From Calothrix sp. MO_192.B10 (GTDB lineage: Bacteria > Cyanobacteriota > Cyanobacteriia > Cyanobacteriales > Nostocaceae), in contig JASJDS010000097.1 in assembly GCA_030065055.1 (NCBI GenBank), positions 31,302-95,301 on the forward strand: a stretch of 64,000 nucleotides of DNA. Reading direction: 5' to 3'. Positions within the stretch are counted from its first letter, which is position 1. Each line of letters starts with the position of its first letter. The notes under the pieces were generated by a model. That model searched no databases and was not told the DNA's origin. It worked only from the letters and a program-made list of their open reading frames with translations. Below, piece after piece: positions 25,058 through 33,307 of this stretch. The translations under genes were made by a program, and so were the position numbers.

Positions 25058-26875
25058 ATGCCTGCTGATCTTTCCCCTTTGTGGATATCTCTGAAAACAG
25101 CTTTGTTAGCCACATTTTTTACTTTTTTTCTCGGTATTAGTACTGCTTACTGGATGCTGAGATACCGTGGCAAAGCTAAATCCGTAATAGAAGGTATTTT
25201 TGTTTCACCCTTAATTTTACCACCCACCGTTGTTGGTTTTTTGCTACTACTATTTTTAGGTAAAAATGGTCCCGTGGGTAAACTGATGGAGCCTTTTGGT
25301 TTCGGTATTGTTTTTACTTGGTATGGTGCTGCGATCGCTGCTATAGTGGTTTCATTTCCTTTGATGTATAAAACTGCCCTGGGGGCATTTGAGCAAATAG
25401 ACGCGAGGTTACTACAGGTAGCTAGAACCTTGGGAGCTTCCGAATGGACTGGGTTTTGGCAAGTTAGTTTACCTTTAGCACTGCCGGGGATTGTAGCCGG
25501 AACTACTTTAGCTTTTGCCCGTGCTTTGGGTGAATTTGGCGCGACTTTGATGCTGGCGGGTAATATTCCCGGACAAACCCAGACCATTCCCATGGCAATT
25601 TATTTTGCTGTGGAAGCGGGAGCAATGGATCAGGCTTGGTTTTGGTCGGTGGTAATTATGGTTACTTCCTTGTCAGGGATTATTGGGGTTAATCTTTGGC
25701 AAGAATTACACAAGCAGAAAAGGAAAGGCAGGGGCAAATATAGAAACAGGAATAAAGCAAGTGAGTGTGTATTAATTAACCCTACTCATTTGCTTAATAC
25801 TAATGCTGGGTTAATTGTAGACATTGAGAAAAAATTACCAGGCTTTCATTTACAGGTTTGCTTTGCCACTGATAACCAAACCCTAGGGCTGTTGGGTGGT
25901 TCTGGTGCGGGTAAAAGCATGATTTTACGCTGCATTGCCGGGATTGAAACCCCAACCAAAGGGCAGATAATCTTAAATGGGCGCATATTATTTGATTCCC
26001 AACGAGGAATTAATTTACCTAGCCGCGATCGCCGTGTGGGATTATTAGTACAGAATTATGCTCTGTTCCCCCATATGACTGTGGCGCAGAATATTGCTTT
26101 TGGTTTACCCAAGCACCTATCGAAACTTGCCATCAAACAAGAGATAGCATCCCAGTTAATGGTAATGCAATTAGAGGGGTTAGGCGATCGCTATCCCCAT
26201 CAACTTTCTGGAGGACAGCAGCAACGGGTAGCTTTAGCCAGGGCTTTGGCTTCTCAACCAGAAGCATTATTACTAGATGAGCCATTTTCTGCCCTTGACA
26301 CCCATTTACGTAGCCAATTAGAGCAACAAATGATAACTATCTTACGAGAGTATCAGGGTATTTCCTTATTTGTCACCCACAATATGGAAGAAGCCTACCG
26401 TGTTTGTCCCAATTTGTTAGTTATGGAACAGGGGAAAGAAGTTCATCATGGTTCCAGATATGAGGTGTTTCAACATCCCAATACCGTCAGTGTTGCCCAA
26501 TTAACTGGTTGTAAAAACGTCTCCCGTGCCTTCAGTAAAGAATCTCACATACTGGAAGCCATTGATTGGGGTTGTGATTTGCAAGTGAGAGAACCTATTC
26601 CTGATTCATTTGCTTATATAGGTATTCGTGCCCATCAAATTTCCTTTACCGATAGTTCAGAAAGGGAAAACACCTTTCCCTGTTGGTTAGCAAGAAGTAG
26701 TGAAACACCCCATCGCATGACACTGTTTCTCAAATTGCATTCTCCCCCTAATAATTCCCAGGATTATCATCTGCAAGCAGAAGTATTCAAAGAAAAATGG
26801 ATGAGAATTAGAGATAAGCCCTCACCCTGGTATATCTGCTTAGAACCCATGCGATTAATGGTTATGGAAGCTTAA
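25058..26875 (+). CDS. modBC: Fused molybdate permease and ATPase (ModB-ModC)
   Basis: 605 aa. ModB occupies about 1-225, with several membrane helices and the EAA loop (ARTLGASEWTGFWQVSLPLALPGI). ModC follows after a basic linker, with Walker A GGSGAGKS, Q-loop region VGLLVQNYALFPHM, signature [15 protein letters not shown] and Walker B ALLLDEPFSALD, then a C-terminal TOBE-like tail. The fusion is known in cyanobacteria and explains the double length. A fragment of its ATPase part recurs at 29481-29641. Confidence 0.95.
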   Translation: MPADLSPLWISLKTALLATFFTFFLGISTAYWMLRYRGKAKSVIEGIFVSPLILPPTVVGFLLLLFLGKNGPVGKLMEPFGFGIVFTWYGAAIAAIVVSFPLMYKTALGAFEQIDARLLQVARTLGASEWTGFWQVSLPLALPGIVAGTTLAFARALGEFGATLMLAGNIPGQTQTIPMAIYFAVEAGAMDQAWFWSVVIMVTSLSGIIGVNLWQELHKQKRKGRGKYRNRNKASECVLINPTHLLNTNAGLIVDIEKKLPGFHLQVCFATDNQTLGLLGGSGAGKSMILRCIAGIETPTKGQIILNGRILFDSQRGINLPSRDRRVGLLVQNYALFPHMTVAQNIAFGLPKHLSKLAIKQEIASQLMVMQLEGLGDRYPHQLSGGQQQRVALARALASQPEALLLDEPFSALDTHLRSQLEQQMITILREYQGISLFVTHNMEEAYRVCPNLLVMEQGKEVHHGSRYEVFQHPNTVSVAQLTGCKNVSRAFSKESHILEAIDWGCDLQVREPIPDSFAYIGIRAHQISFTDSSERENTFPCWLARSSETPHRMTLFLKLHSPPNNSQDYHLQAEVFKEKWMRIRDKPSPWYICLEPMRLMVMEA

Positions 26876-26902
26876 GGCTGAAAAAATAGTGCGTAAAGGA
26901 GT

Positions 26903-26925
26903 AGGGGCGGGGTTTCCCCGCCCCT
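26903..26925. terminator. GC-rich hairpin after modBC
   Basis: AGGGGCGGGG and CCCCGCCCCT with a 3-base loop, 28 bp after the modBC stop. It lacks a T run, and an almost identical palindrome lies at 47509-47530, so it may be a dispersed repeat acting as a transcript end. Confidence 0.45.
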
Positions 26926-27009
26926 GGGGTTTCCCCGCCCACAGCCAGGGAACATTCACATTTAGTTAGTATATAAAATCACATTAATTGCGCTGTGCCC
27001 TTCCAGGTT

Positions 27010-27127
27010 ATACCAAGTTGCGTTCTATCATAGTAGTTCGAGTCAATGAGATTGCTTCCTACCCTGCGGGAACGCTAAGAGCGAACGTCGCAATGACTGG
27101 GTACTATCTTTGAATGCAACTTAGTAT
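27010..27127. mobile_element. MITE with ATACCAAGTTGC ends
   Basis: 118 bp. The ends ATACCAAGTTGCGTTC and GAATGCAACTTAGTAT continue as inverted repeats for about 36 bases (ATAGTA, AGTCA pairs). No open frame. It fills part of the 504-bp gap between modBC and the next gene; the rest of that gap shows nothing clear. Confidence 0.7.
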
Positions 27128-27379
27128 TAGTAGGAAATTAACAACGAGCTGCGCTCAGTTTTCTCATAAAAATCTTAGCTTCACTTCAGTTACCAATCAT
27201 TAGCTCCTCAGAGTTATCCCCGATATTAGTAATTAAGCAAAGGGAAACACATAGGAAGCATCCACTTTCGGCGGATATATTTTTTAGACAAACGATATGA
27301 CTGGGTTTCTGTCGCCAATAATTATATTTCTTCCAAAACAGGATGCTCCCCATACCTATAAAACCTGAGGTAACACCAG

Positions 27380-27838
27380 ATGACACTCAATAAATTAGCT
27401 GATTTAGGAATCGCATCTATTGTATTATTCGGTGGCATTGGACAATTAGCAATTAATACACAACCAGTCCAAGCGATTCAAGCAACGCAAACTACTACAG
27501 TTGCAGCTAAACCAAAATCAGTAATTGTATCTAGTAATTTTGTGAAAGCAGAAAAAGCTACAAGTCTATTGGGAACAACACCGATAAATTTAAATGTGAA
27601 CCATAATACTCAAAATCAGGAAATACAAGAATACCAGCAAAGTTTGTTTGAGAAAGCACCAGAAGTTTTGAGTACTCCCACCGCCTATGGTGTTCCTGGA
27701 TACTTCAACTTACCTAAAAGTGTAGGCGGTGAAGTTAGTAGCAGACTGTATAACTATGTCGTAGTCTTACTAGGTAATAAAGGAGACACACAACCAAACT
27801 ATACCTTAGGAGATGCCCTAGTACAATATCGCTTTTAA
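27380..27838 (+). CDS. Hypothetical secreted protein
   Basis: 152 aa, not recognised. An N-terminal signal-peptide-like helix (about residues 8-30, ending VQA) predicts export. The mature part is low in charge, Thr/Val/Gln-rich at first, with a later YGVPGYFNLPKSVGG stretch. It ends near a predicted strand (DALVQYRF). It lies 78 bp before nuiA on the same strand; no functional link is visible. Confidence 0.6.
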   Translation: MTLNKLADLGIASIVLFGGIGQLAINTQPVQAIQATQTTTVAAKPKSVIVSSNFVKAEKATSLLGTTPINLNVNHNTQNQEIQEYQQSLFEKAPEVLSTPTAYGVPGYFNLPKSVGGEVSSRLYNYVVVLLGNKGDTQPNYTLGDALVQYRF

Positions 27839-27916
27839 TATCTGAAAAAGTTGACTTCACACAAAAAGTGCAACTTGATTTATGATCACCTCGTAATGAT
27901 TGAGGATATGAGGTGG

Positions 27917-28321
27917 ATGAGTCTTTCTAATTTACAAATCATTACCAAACTTAAAAATACCTCAGATGGCTTATTGTGGCTAAGTGAGTCTGACTACCCA
28001 TTTGAGACAGTTTTGTGGGAAAATCTCGAAAATTTAACAAATGATAAGTTATTGCAGAAATTAAAGCGATCGCCTGATACTCTAGTAGAAGTTAGAGATA
28101 TTGATCGATTTTTTGCCAGAGCCACTACAGAGTCAGACTGGCATGATGAATCAGAAAAAGTAGAGGTAGAAAAGTACCGTCAGCTTGTAGAGATACTCAA
28201 AACTAATTTGACAGATATCAAAGTTTACCGGGTGGGGGAAATTGAAATAGATGTTTATATTATTGGTAAAACTTCAGATGGGAGCATAGCAGGACTTTCC
28301 ACAATGGTTGTAGAAACCTGA
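27917..28321 (+). CDS. nuiA: Nuclease A inhibitor
   Basis: 134 aa from ATG 27917. The frame is open further upstream, to a TTG at 27851, but this ATG places SDGLLWLSESDYPFE exactly as many residues from the start as in Anabaena NuiA. Conserved blocks: SDGLLWLSESDYPFE, VRDIDRFFARATT, VYRVGEIEIDVYIIGKT and AGLSTMVVET. NuiA binds the sugar-nonspecific nuclease NucA with very high affinity and blocks it. The gene converges with a NucA homologue, the stops being 19 bp apart, so this is a nuclease-inhibitor pair. Confidence 0.92.
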   Translation: MSLSNLQIITKLKNTSDGLLWLSESDYPFETVLWENLENLTNDKLLQKLKRSPDTLVEVRDIDRFFARATTESDWHDESEKVEVEKYRQLVEILKTNLTDIKVYRVGEIEIDVYIIGKTSDGSIAGLSTMVVET

Positions 28322-28340
28322 GCCTAGAATTAATTATTAA

Positions 28341-29336
28341 TTATTTCTCGCAAGCAACACCGTCTTTGTTACCATCAAAGTTATGTGGATCTGGTGGTAA
28401 TACTTTGAATTTTTTATAGGGGATATCCTTGCAGTTTAAATATGGTGGTGGTGCGGGAATACAAATATTGGGATAAGCTGGATGGCATTTGCCTGAGCGC
28501 TTGGCTTTTCTAGAGCGATTACTATTACCTTTTACAGAGTATTTTTTGCCTTCAATTACCTTTTGTACTGACTTATTAACATTCGATAAAAAATCGTAAC
28601 CAGTTTTCTTTTCAATAGCATCAACTGTAGTAATAAAATCCTGCCAGTTTCCCTCACCTTTAAGATTGGGAGTATCAATAGCTATTACTTGTTGAATATC
28701 ATTTCCCTTAGAACCGGGTTTAGTAACTGCAATTATTTTGTATAAACGAGCAGGTATAGAAATCTTACCCTTAGCAATTTTTTTATTCCCTCCATAACCA
28801 CCAGCAATGATATATAATTCGTTACCTTTACGGACTAATTTCCTAGTATATTCCTCAAATTCGCGCCAATATTCCCTGTTATTATCTGGGAACTGTGGTA
28901 TTATATTAGTCATCAAGAAAGTAGCTGAGTTATTTTCTTGATTGTTAGTGCGATCAGCAGAAGGAACCATATGACCGCGATCGTAACCAGAATCTCGGTA
29001 CTCTCTGCCTGTAACGCGATACCAACCATTAGGTAATTTTGGATCGGGGCGGAAATCATTGGTTCTATCGGTACTCCCTAACCATGACTTATTTAATTGC
29101 CAGCTAACCCAATTAGGTATACCTTTATCACGGTTGTAAGAAAGGGCATACTGTGACTTAATCATCAAGTAATTGTTGGGGTTACTTGCATTTGCACCAC
29201 TAGGATTGCCCAGTCTTAAGTGTACATTGCCTGGAGTTAATGCATCTCGTGTAGTTAATGTATCTCGTGTAGTAATAGAACAACCAGTATTGATTACCAG
29301 AAAACAAATTGCACACCAGATTAATATTTTTTTCAA
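28341..29336 (-). CDS. nucA: DNA/RNA non-specific endonuclease (NucA-type) with excalibur domain
   Basis: 331 aa from a TTG at 29336, which has GGAGAG upstream and starts a typical lipoprotein signal (MKKILIWCAICFLVINTGC). An upstream ATG at 29429 adds 31 residues. The nuclease domain follows NucA closely (NYLMIKSQYALSYNRDKG, then DRGHMVPSADRTN with the catalytic His, then SATFLMTNIIPQ). Unlike Anabaena NucA there is a C-terminal extension with an excalibur Ca-binding motif (FDGNKDGVACEK). It is probably exported or lipid-anchored and degrades DNA and RNA. The inhibitor gene nuiA converges on it. Confidence 0.93.
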   Translation of the reverse strand: MKKILIWCAICFLVINTGCSITTRDTLTTRDALTPGNVHLRLGNPSGANASNPNNYLMIKSQYALSYNRDKGIPNWVSWQLNKSWLGSTDRTNDFRPDPKLPNGWYRVTGREYRDSGYDRGHMVPSADRTNNQENNSATFLMTNIIPQFPDNNREYWREFEEYTRKLVRKGNELYIIAGGYGGNKKIAKGKISIPARLYKIIAVTKPGSKGNDIQQVIAIDTPNLKGEGNWQDFITTVDAIEKKTGYDFLSNVNKSVQKVIEGKKYSVKGNSNRSRKAKRSGKCHPAYPNICIPAPPPYLNCKDIPYKKFKVLPPDPHNFDGNKDGVACEK

Positions 29337-29416
29337 TTGCCACTCTCCATATTTATTTAGTAAAACTGTACCTCCAACAAGATAGTAAAGGGTTAATAAA
29401 CGGCAGATTATATTAC

Positions 29417-29470
29417 AGGACTTACGCAACTGGCATAAGCAATGGTACGCTCCGTGCGCCGAGTGCCTAA
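29417..29470. mobile_element. Single end of the AGGACTTACGCAACTGGCA MITE
   Basis: Shares one terminal repeat with 15157-15280 and 58977-59142. The other end is missing; 11 bp on, the modC fragment begins, so one event may have joined them. Confidence 0.6.
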
Positions 29471-29480
29471 AAACTAAGCT

Positions 29481-29641
29481 ATGACTGTGGCACAGAATAT
29501 ATTAATGGTAATGCAATTAGAGGGATTAGGCGATCGCTATCCCCATCAACTTTCTAGAGGGCAACAGCAAAGGGTAGCTTTAGCCAGGGCTTTGGCTTTT
29601 TAACCAGAAGCACTATTCTAGATGAGCCATTTTCTGCCTCC
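29481..29641 (+). pseudogene. Fragment of the modBC ATPase domain
   Basis: Matches 26075-26292 of modBC at high identity, with an internal deletion of about 60 bp (26097-26156) and an in-frame stop (GGCTTTTTAACCAGAAG against GGCTTCTCAACCAGAAG). It keeps the text around the ABC signature (CATCAACTTTCTAGAGGGCA) and Walker B (CTAGATGAGCCATTTTCTGC). It is a non-functional duplicated piece, about 3.2 kb from its source. Confidence 0.9.
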
Positions 29642-29695
29642 AGCTCTCGCTGCCTGATTCAATTCCAGGCTGATAAACCAAGTGCGTTAAAACTG

Positions 29696-29927
29696 ATAAC
29701 TTGCAGCAATCTGGTTTAGCCCACATTCCCACCTTGAAATAAATTTCAAGGCTAACACTTCGACTTCGCTCAGTGTTAGCGATGAGCGTAGCCGAATCGC
29801 TAATAAACCAAGCACGTTTCAACGTGCTGAAAGTCTTTCCCAGTCTGATTTATCAGACTTAGTCTTTAAGAAAAGGGAATTTATTCCTAGGCGGACATTT
29901 GGGCTAGTTGAGAATGGTGCAAGTTAT
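29696..29927. mobile_element. 232-bp multi-hairpin element A, copy 2
   Basis: Inverted copy of 4744-4975 with equal length and the ATAACTTGCAGCA/TGGTGCAAGTTAT ends. An internal palindrome CCTTGAAATAAATTTCAAGG differs by compensating bases from CCTTGAAATTTATTTCAAGG of the other copies, which supports selection on the structure. Confidence 0.8.
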
Positions 29928-29939
29928 GAGTTAAAACGC

Positions 29940-30024
29940 ACTGCACGCCTTACCCAGTCTGATTTATCAGACTTTGTTTATTAGCCTCAGAATTCATTCT
30001 GAGGCGGTATGGATAGGAGTGCAA
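29940..30024. repeat. Partial, diverged element A next to the full copy
   Basis: Contains AGTCTGATTTATCAGACT, CTCAGAATTCATTCTGAG and a right end GTGCAAGTTATCAG. It looks like a 3' half copy directly after 29696-29927. Confidence 0.55.
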
Positions 30025-30376
30025 GTTATCAGTACAAACCAATTTGTGGACAAATCAAGGGTTAGACCCACTATTCGCCAGCAGCATCCTTAATAAGGAG
30101 AGGGTAACCCAGGCGGGTGAGGTTTTATCACCTAAAACAGTAAGGAGGCTCACACCTACCCGCAAGGGAGGTGTGCCAGAGGAATTGCGAGTCAAAAGCG
30201 AGACGCTATTTGACCGATTTATCGCGCAGCGATGACAGGGAAAATAGCAGTTGAGTTTTTGAGGCACTGCGTTGCGGGGGTTCCCCCCGTTGTAGCAAGT
30301 GCCGTGACAATTATCCGGAAACACATAACGTAGATTTGTAGTCTATAATAATATCATATGTGATTAGGTCGAACAC

Positions 30377-31621
30377 ATGGAACAAGTATTGACACTAGTT
30401 TGCAAACTCAACCCCACGCCTAAACAAGTAGAAGAAATAGAACTTGTTTTAAAAGCTTTTGCTGACGCTTGTAACTATGCCAACGGGCAAGTTAAACCAC
30501 AAGTAACTAGCAAAACCACAATTCAGAACATGGTTTATCATGACATTCGTGCAATGTTTGGGTTGAGTGCAAATTTGGCTGTACGTGCTTGTGCCAGAGT
30601 TGGAGCTAATCGCAAAACTGCTAAACACAAAGGCAAGCCAGTTAAGGAATTTAAACCAACCTCTGCTGATTATGATGCTCGAATCTTTGCTTTTAGAGAA
30701 AAAGATTGGACTGTCAGCTTAACTTTGATGAATGGCAGGGAACACATTAAAATCCATGCTGGTAATTACCAACGAGGTAAGCTCAAGGGACGCAAACCGA
30801 CAAGCGCCCAACTGTGTAAACATCGTGATGGTAATTACTATATCCACATTCAACTTAAGGATGAACCACCTACACCCATACAATCAAACAAAGTCATTGG
30901 GGTTGATTTTGGTCGTCGTGACATTGCTGTAACTAGCAATGGCGACAAGTGGGATGGAAAGCAAATTAACAATGCTAGGGATAAGTTTTCTAGAGTCAGA
31001 GCGTCTTTGCAACAAAAAGCCTCGAAAGGCACAAGGTCTACTCGCCGACGTGGGAGACAGATTTTGCAACGGCTGTCAGGTAAGGAAAGACGTTTTCAAC
31101 AATGGCTAAACCACAACATTTCTCAGTCTATTATTCAGGACGCATTAAAAAATAATGCGTTTGTGGCTATTGAAGACTTGACAGGTATACGAGAAAGAAC
31201 TAACCAAAAACCAAGAAATAAGACTGAGCGCAGACGCTCGAATTCTTGGTCGTTTTATCAATTGCGGTCTTTCTTGGAATATAAAGGCATTAAGTACGGA
31301 ATTGAAATAATTGCTGTACCTCCAGCCTATAGTAGTCAGACGTGCCACAACTGCCTACATATAGGATTGCGTTCTGATAAGCGTTTCAAATGTAGAAACT
31401 GCCAATGGAGTGGCGATGCTGATTTAAACGGAGCAAAGAATATTGCTGCTATTGGTGAGACAGTGCTGCGGGAGGGTTTCCCTCCGCAGGCAACTGCGAA
31501 CCCGAAGGGGGCTGTTTTTGTAAACCAGCCCAGAGGCTCGAACGGTTTGTATTGTAATCTCAGTACAGACAGTTCAGGGCTACTAAAAGCCCACACTGTA
31601 CCGCAAGGTCAGTGTGGGTAG
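30377..31621 (+). CDS. tnpB: RNA-guided endonuclease TnpB
   Basis: 414 aa, a usual length. Split RuvC residues are all present: Asp in GVDFGRRDIAVTSNG, Glu in FVAIEDLTG and Asp in WSGDADLNGAKNIA. The zinc finger (CHNCLHIGLRSDKRFKCRNC) is intact. TnpB uses a noncoding RNA from its own 3' end to cut DNA at the donor joint, helping the element persist. The C-terminus (about 25 residues after AIGE) is encoded in the right-end hairpin region, so coding sequence and guide RNA scaffold overlap. Confidence 0.95.
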   Translation: MEQVLTLVCKLNPTPKQVEEIELVLKAFADACNYANGQVKPQVTSKTTIQNMVYHDIRAMFGLSANLAVRACARVGANRKTAKHKGKPVKEFKPTSADYDARIFAFREKDWTVSLTLMNGREHIKIHAGNYQRGKLKGRKPTSAQLCKHRDGNYYIHIQLKDEPPTPIQSNKVIGVDFGRRDIAVTSNGDKWDGKQINNARDKFSRVRASLQQKASKGTRSTRRRGRQILQRLSGKERRFQQWLNHNISQSIIQDALKNNAFVAIEDLTGIRERTNQKPRNKTERRRSNSWSFYQLRSFLEYKGIKYGIEIIAVPPAYSSQTCHNCLHIGLRSDKRFKCRNCQWSGDADLNGAKNIAAIGETVLREGFPPQATANPKGAVFVNQPRGSNGLYCNLSTDSSGLLKAHTVPQGQCG

Positions 31622-31626
31622 TTTAC
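31590..31626 (+). ncRNA. 3' scaffold hairpin of a TnpB guide (omega) RNA
   Basis: A 9-bp perfect stem CCCACACTG/CAGTGTGGG with loop TACCGCAAGGT overlaps the end of tnpB and is followed by TAGTTTAC. In this family the guide segment is the sequence just beyond the element's right end, here from about 31627. The 5' start of the RNA cannot be set from the sequence. Confidence 0.5.
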
Positions 31627-31646
31627 TATTCATCCGCACATGATAT

Positions 31647-31737
31647 AACATATCAACAATCTGCTCCGCGCCAAAAATAGTTTTGAGCAAAACCACACCA
31701 GGAGGAGAAGCGATCGCGTGACCAATTTTACAGCATC
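31647..31737 (-). pseudogene. Fragment of hypE (3' part)
   Basis: About 90 bp closely matching 40094-40185, the 3' part of hypE, in the same orientation (for example GGAGGAGAAGCGATCGCGTG in both). It starts about 20 bp after the right end of the TnpB element and ends at the stop codon of the formylglycine-generating enzyme gene. It lacks a start and the hypE stop. Confidence 0.9.
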
Positions 31738-32746
31738 AACCAAGGGGCTGTTTAAACGATTTTACCAAGCGAAAACCAATATGTGTCGTCCCTGTATCTG
31801 GTGATTGGGACTCCCTAGCCGCAGGACGATAGCGACTACAATAGTTAGGGGCACACAGATAAGACCCACCTTTAATTACGTGTTTAGCAACTCCTGGTTC
31901 CCTAGGGTCAAAGCTTTCTTTTTCAGAGGGACCCGTAGGATCTAAACTGTGAGCTTGATCATTGTGACCAGGACGATACCAATCTGAAGTCCATTCCCAA
32001 ACATTACCAGTAATATCATATAAACCGTAGCCATTAGCTTTAAAAGCTCCTACAGGTGCAGTGCCAATGTAACCATCCGCTTTGGTATTCAAAACAGGAA
32101 ATAATCCTTGCCAAGTATTAGCCTTCTTTTCCGAGTATTGCTCACCCCAACTATAGGTAGCATCATTGAGTCCACCACGAGCAGCATATTCCCATTGGGC
32201 TTCTGTTGGCAGTGACAGACCTGCCCATTTAGCATAGGCTTCAACATCTTCATAGGCAATTTGAACCACTGGATAATTTTCCTTGCCATTGATATTGCTC
32301 TGTGGTCCCAAAGGATGTCGCCAGTCTGCCCCAGGAGTCCACTTCCACCAGCTTAAGTAACCGATTTTTTTTGCTCCTGGTTCTGCCATCTGAAAGACTA
32401 ATGAGCCTGGTTTTCTCCCATCGTCTGATAAATCGGGAAACTGCTCTTTAGATAAAGGACGTTCTGCTACTGTAATGTAGCCCGTCTCTTTCACAAACTG
32501 AGCAAATTTGGCGTTAGTAATTTCATATTTATCCATACAAAAACTATTAACGGTAATATCTTGGGCAGAACGCTCTGAAGGATAGTGAGCATCGGAACCC
32601 ATGTTAAAAGTTCCACCAGGGATAAATACCATCCCCTCTGGACAGGTATTGTCCGTAGGAGATGCTTTTGCTTCTGTGGGAGAACCTAAAAAAAGGCAGA
32701 TTGTCAGTAAACTGAGAATCAGTGATTTTAACCAAAAAGTTTTCAT
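31736..32746 (-). CDS. Secreted formylglycine-generating enzyme (SUMF1/FGE family)
   Basis: 336 aa with a signal peptide (cut near EAKA-S). The FGE fold is marked by MVFIPGGTFNMGSD, LPTEAQWEYAARGG, GNVWEWTSDW and GGSYLCAPNYCSRYRPAARE. The last contains the two catalytic cysteines (Cys298 and Cys303) spaced as in genuine FGE. FGE oxidises the Cys of sulfatases to formylglycine. The Cys-type arylsulfatase at 34725-36512, on the same strand upstream, is the obvious substrate. The export signal means maturation would occur outside the cytoplasm, which is unusual and worth noting. Its stop codon abuts the hypE fragment. Confidence 0.9.
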   Translation of the reverse strand: MKTFWLKSLILSLLTICLFLGSPTEAKASPTDNTCPEGMVFIPGGTFNMGSDAHYPSERSAQDITVNSFCMDKYEITNAKFAQFVKETGYITVAERPLSKEQFPDLSDDGRKPGSLVFQMAEPGAKKIGYLSWWKWTPGADWRHPLGPQSNINGKENYPVVQIAYEDVEAYAKWAGLSLPTEAQWEYAARGGLNDATYSWGEQYSEKKANTWQGLFPVLNTKADGYIGTAPVGAFKANGYGLYDITGNVWEWTSDWYRPGHNDQAHSLDPTGPSEKESFDPREPGVAKHVIKGGSYLCAPNYCSRYRPAARESQSPDTGTTHIGFRLVKSFKQPLG

Positions 32747-32821
32747 AAAAGTTTTATCTTTGAATAATCCAAGGTCTCAACTTAATTTGTTGTAATTTGT
32801 TGTCAGGTGGGCAATGCCCAT

Positions 32822-33049
32822 CTAGGGCGTGTTTTCAAAGTCGCCGACACCCTGGAAGGGTGCGGCTACACGTACTAAGTCCCTTCGGGTTCGCCAGTTG
32901 CCTGCGGAGGGAAACCCTCCCGCAGCACTGGACTCACCGCCTGCGCGGACTATGAAAAATCAAGGTTTTGAGCCTGCTCCCGGCAGGCTTTGATCGTGTA
33001 GCCCCAGGCTTTAGCCTGAGGGTTTTAGGGGTTTGAAAACACGCCCTAG
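32822..33049. mobile_element. 228-bp MITE with perfect 18-bp terminal inverted repeats
   Basis: CTAGGGCGTGTTTTCAAA and TTTGAAAACACGCCCTAG are exact inverted repeats. The interior has further small hairpins (CACCCTGGAAGGGTG, GCCTGCTCCCGGCAGGC, CCCAGGCTTTAGCCTGAGGG) and no open frame. A related 13-bp tip is at 37155. The neighbourhood 32747-33307 holds no gene. Confidence 0.8.
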
Positions 33050-33092
33050 CCCTGTCAAGCTGACAAATGCCAAAAAACAAATTATTTATCCG

Positions 33093-33154
33093 GTAGGGGC
33101 ACGGCACCCAAAATCTTTCGGGTTATAGAATAATCTTACACACGCCGTGCCCTT
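33093..33154. repeat. Diverged GGGGCACGGC palindrome
   Basis: GGTAGGGGCACGGC and GCCGTGCCCTTT arms; relative of the modules at 2228, 15792 and 17640. Confidence 0.6.
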
Positions 33155-33307
33155 TGTGGGATGTCCCGTTGGGGTAGCCTCCAGACTTAACAGGAGGCAG
33201 AGCCTCCTCAAAATTCATCTACTTGGTAGAACCTTGTAAAAAAACACGTAGGGTGTGTTACCCCTGAAAGTACGGCACCGTCCGGTAATATGGCTCAGTG
33301 CTAAAAT

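Larger units (their letters stand above)
30149..31627 (+). mobile_element. IS200/IS605-type element with tnpB only
   Basis: The left hairpin CACACCTACCC-GCAA-GGGAGGTGTG (30151-30175) and the right hairpin CCCACACTG...CAGTGTGGG (31590-31618) share the apex sequence CCGCAAGG, as the subterminal palindromes of one element would. There is no tnpA transposase, so it depends on another source for movement. The exact left edge is uncertain. A TATAAT box at 30344-30349 lies before tnpB. Confidence 0.65.

Noticed and set aside
26876..27379. A gene in the modBC downstream gap
   Set aside because: The minus-strand frame near 27186-27386 has no recognisable features and ends in the promoter region of the next gene.
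30044..30235. Small plus-strand frame before tnpB
   Set aside because: It covers dispersed repeat text and the left-end hairpin of the element; no protein features.
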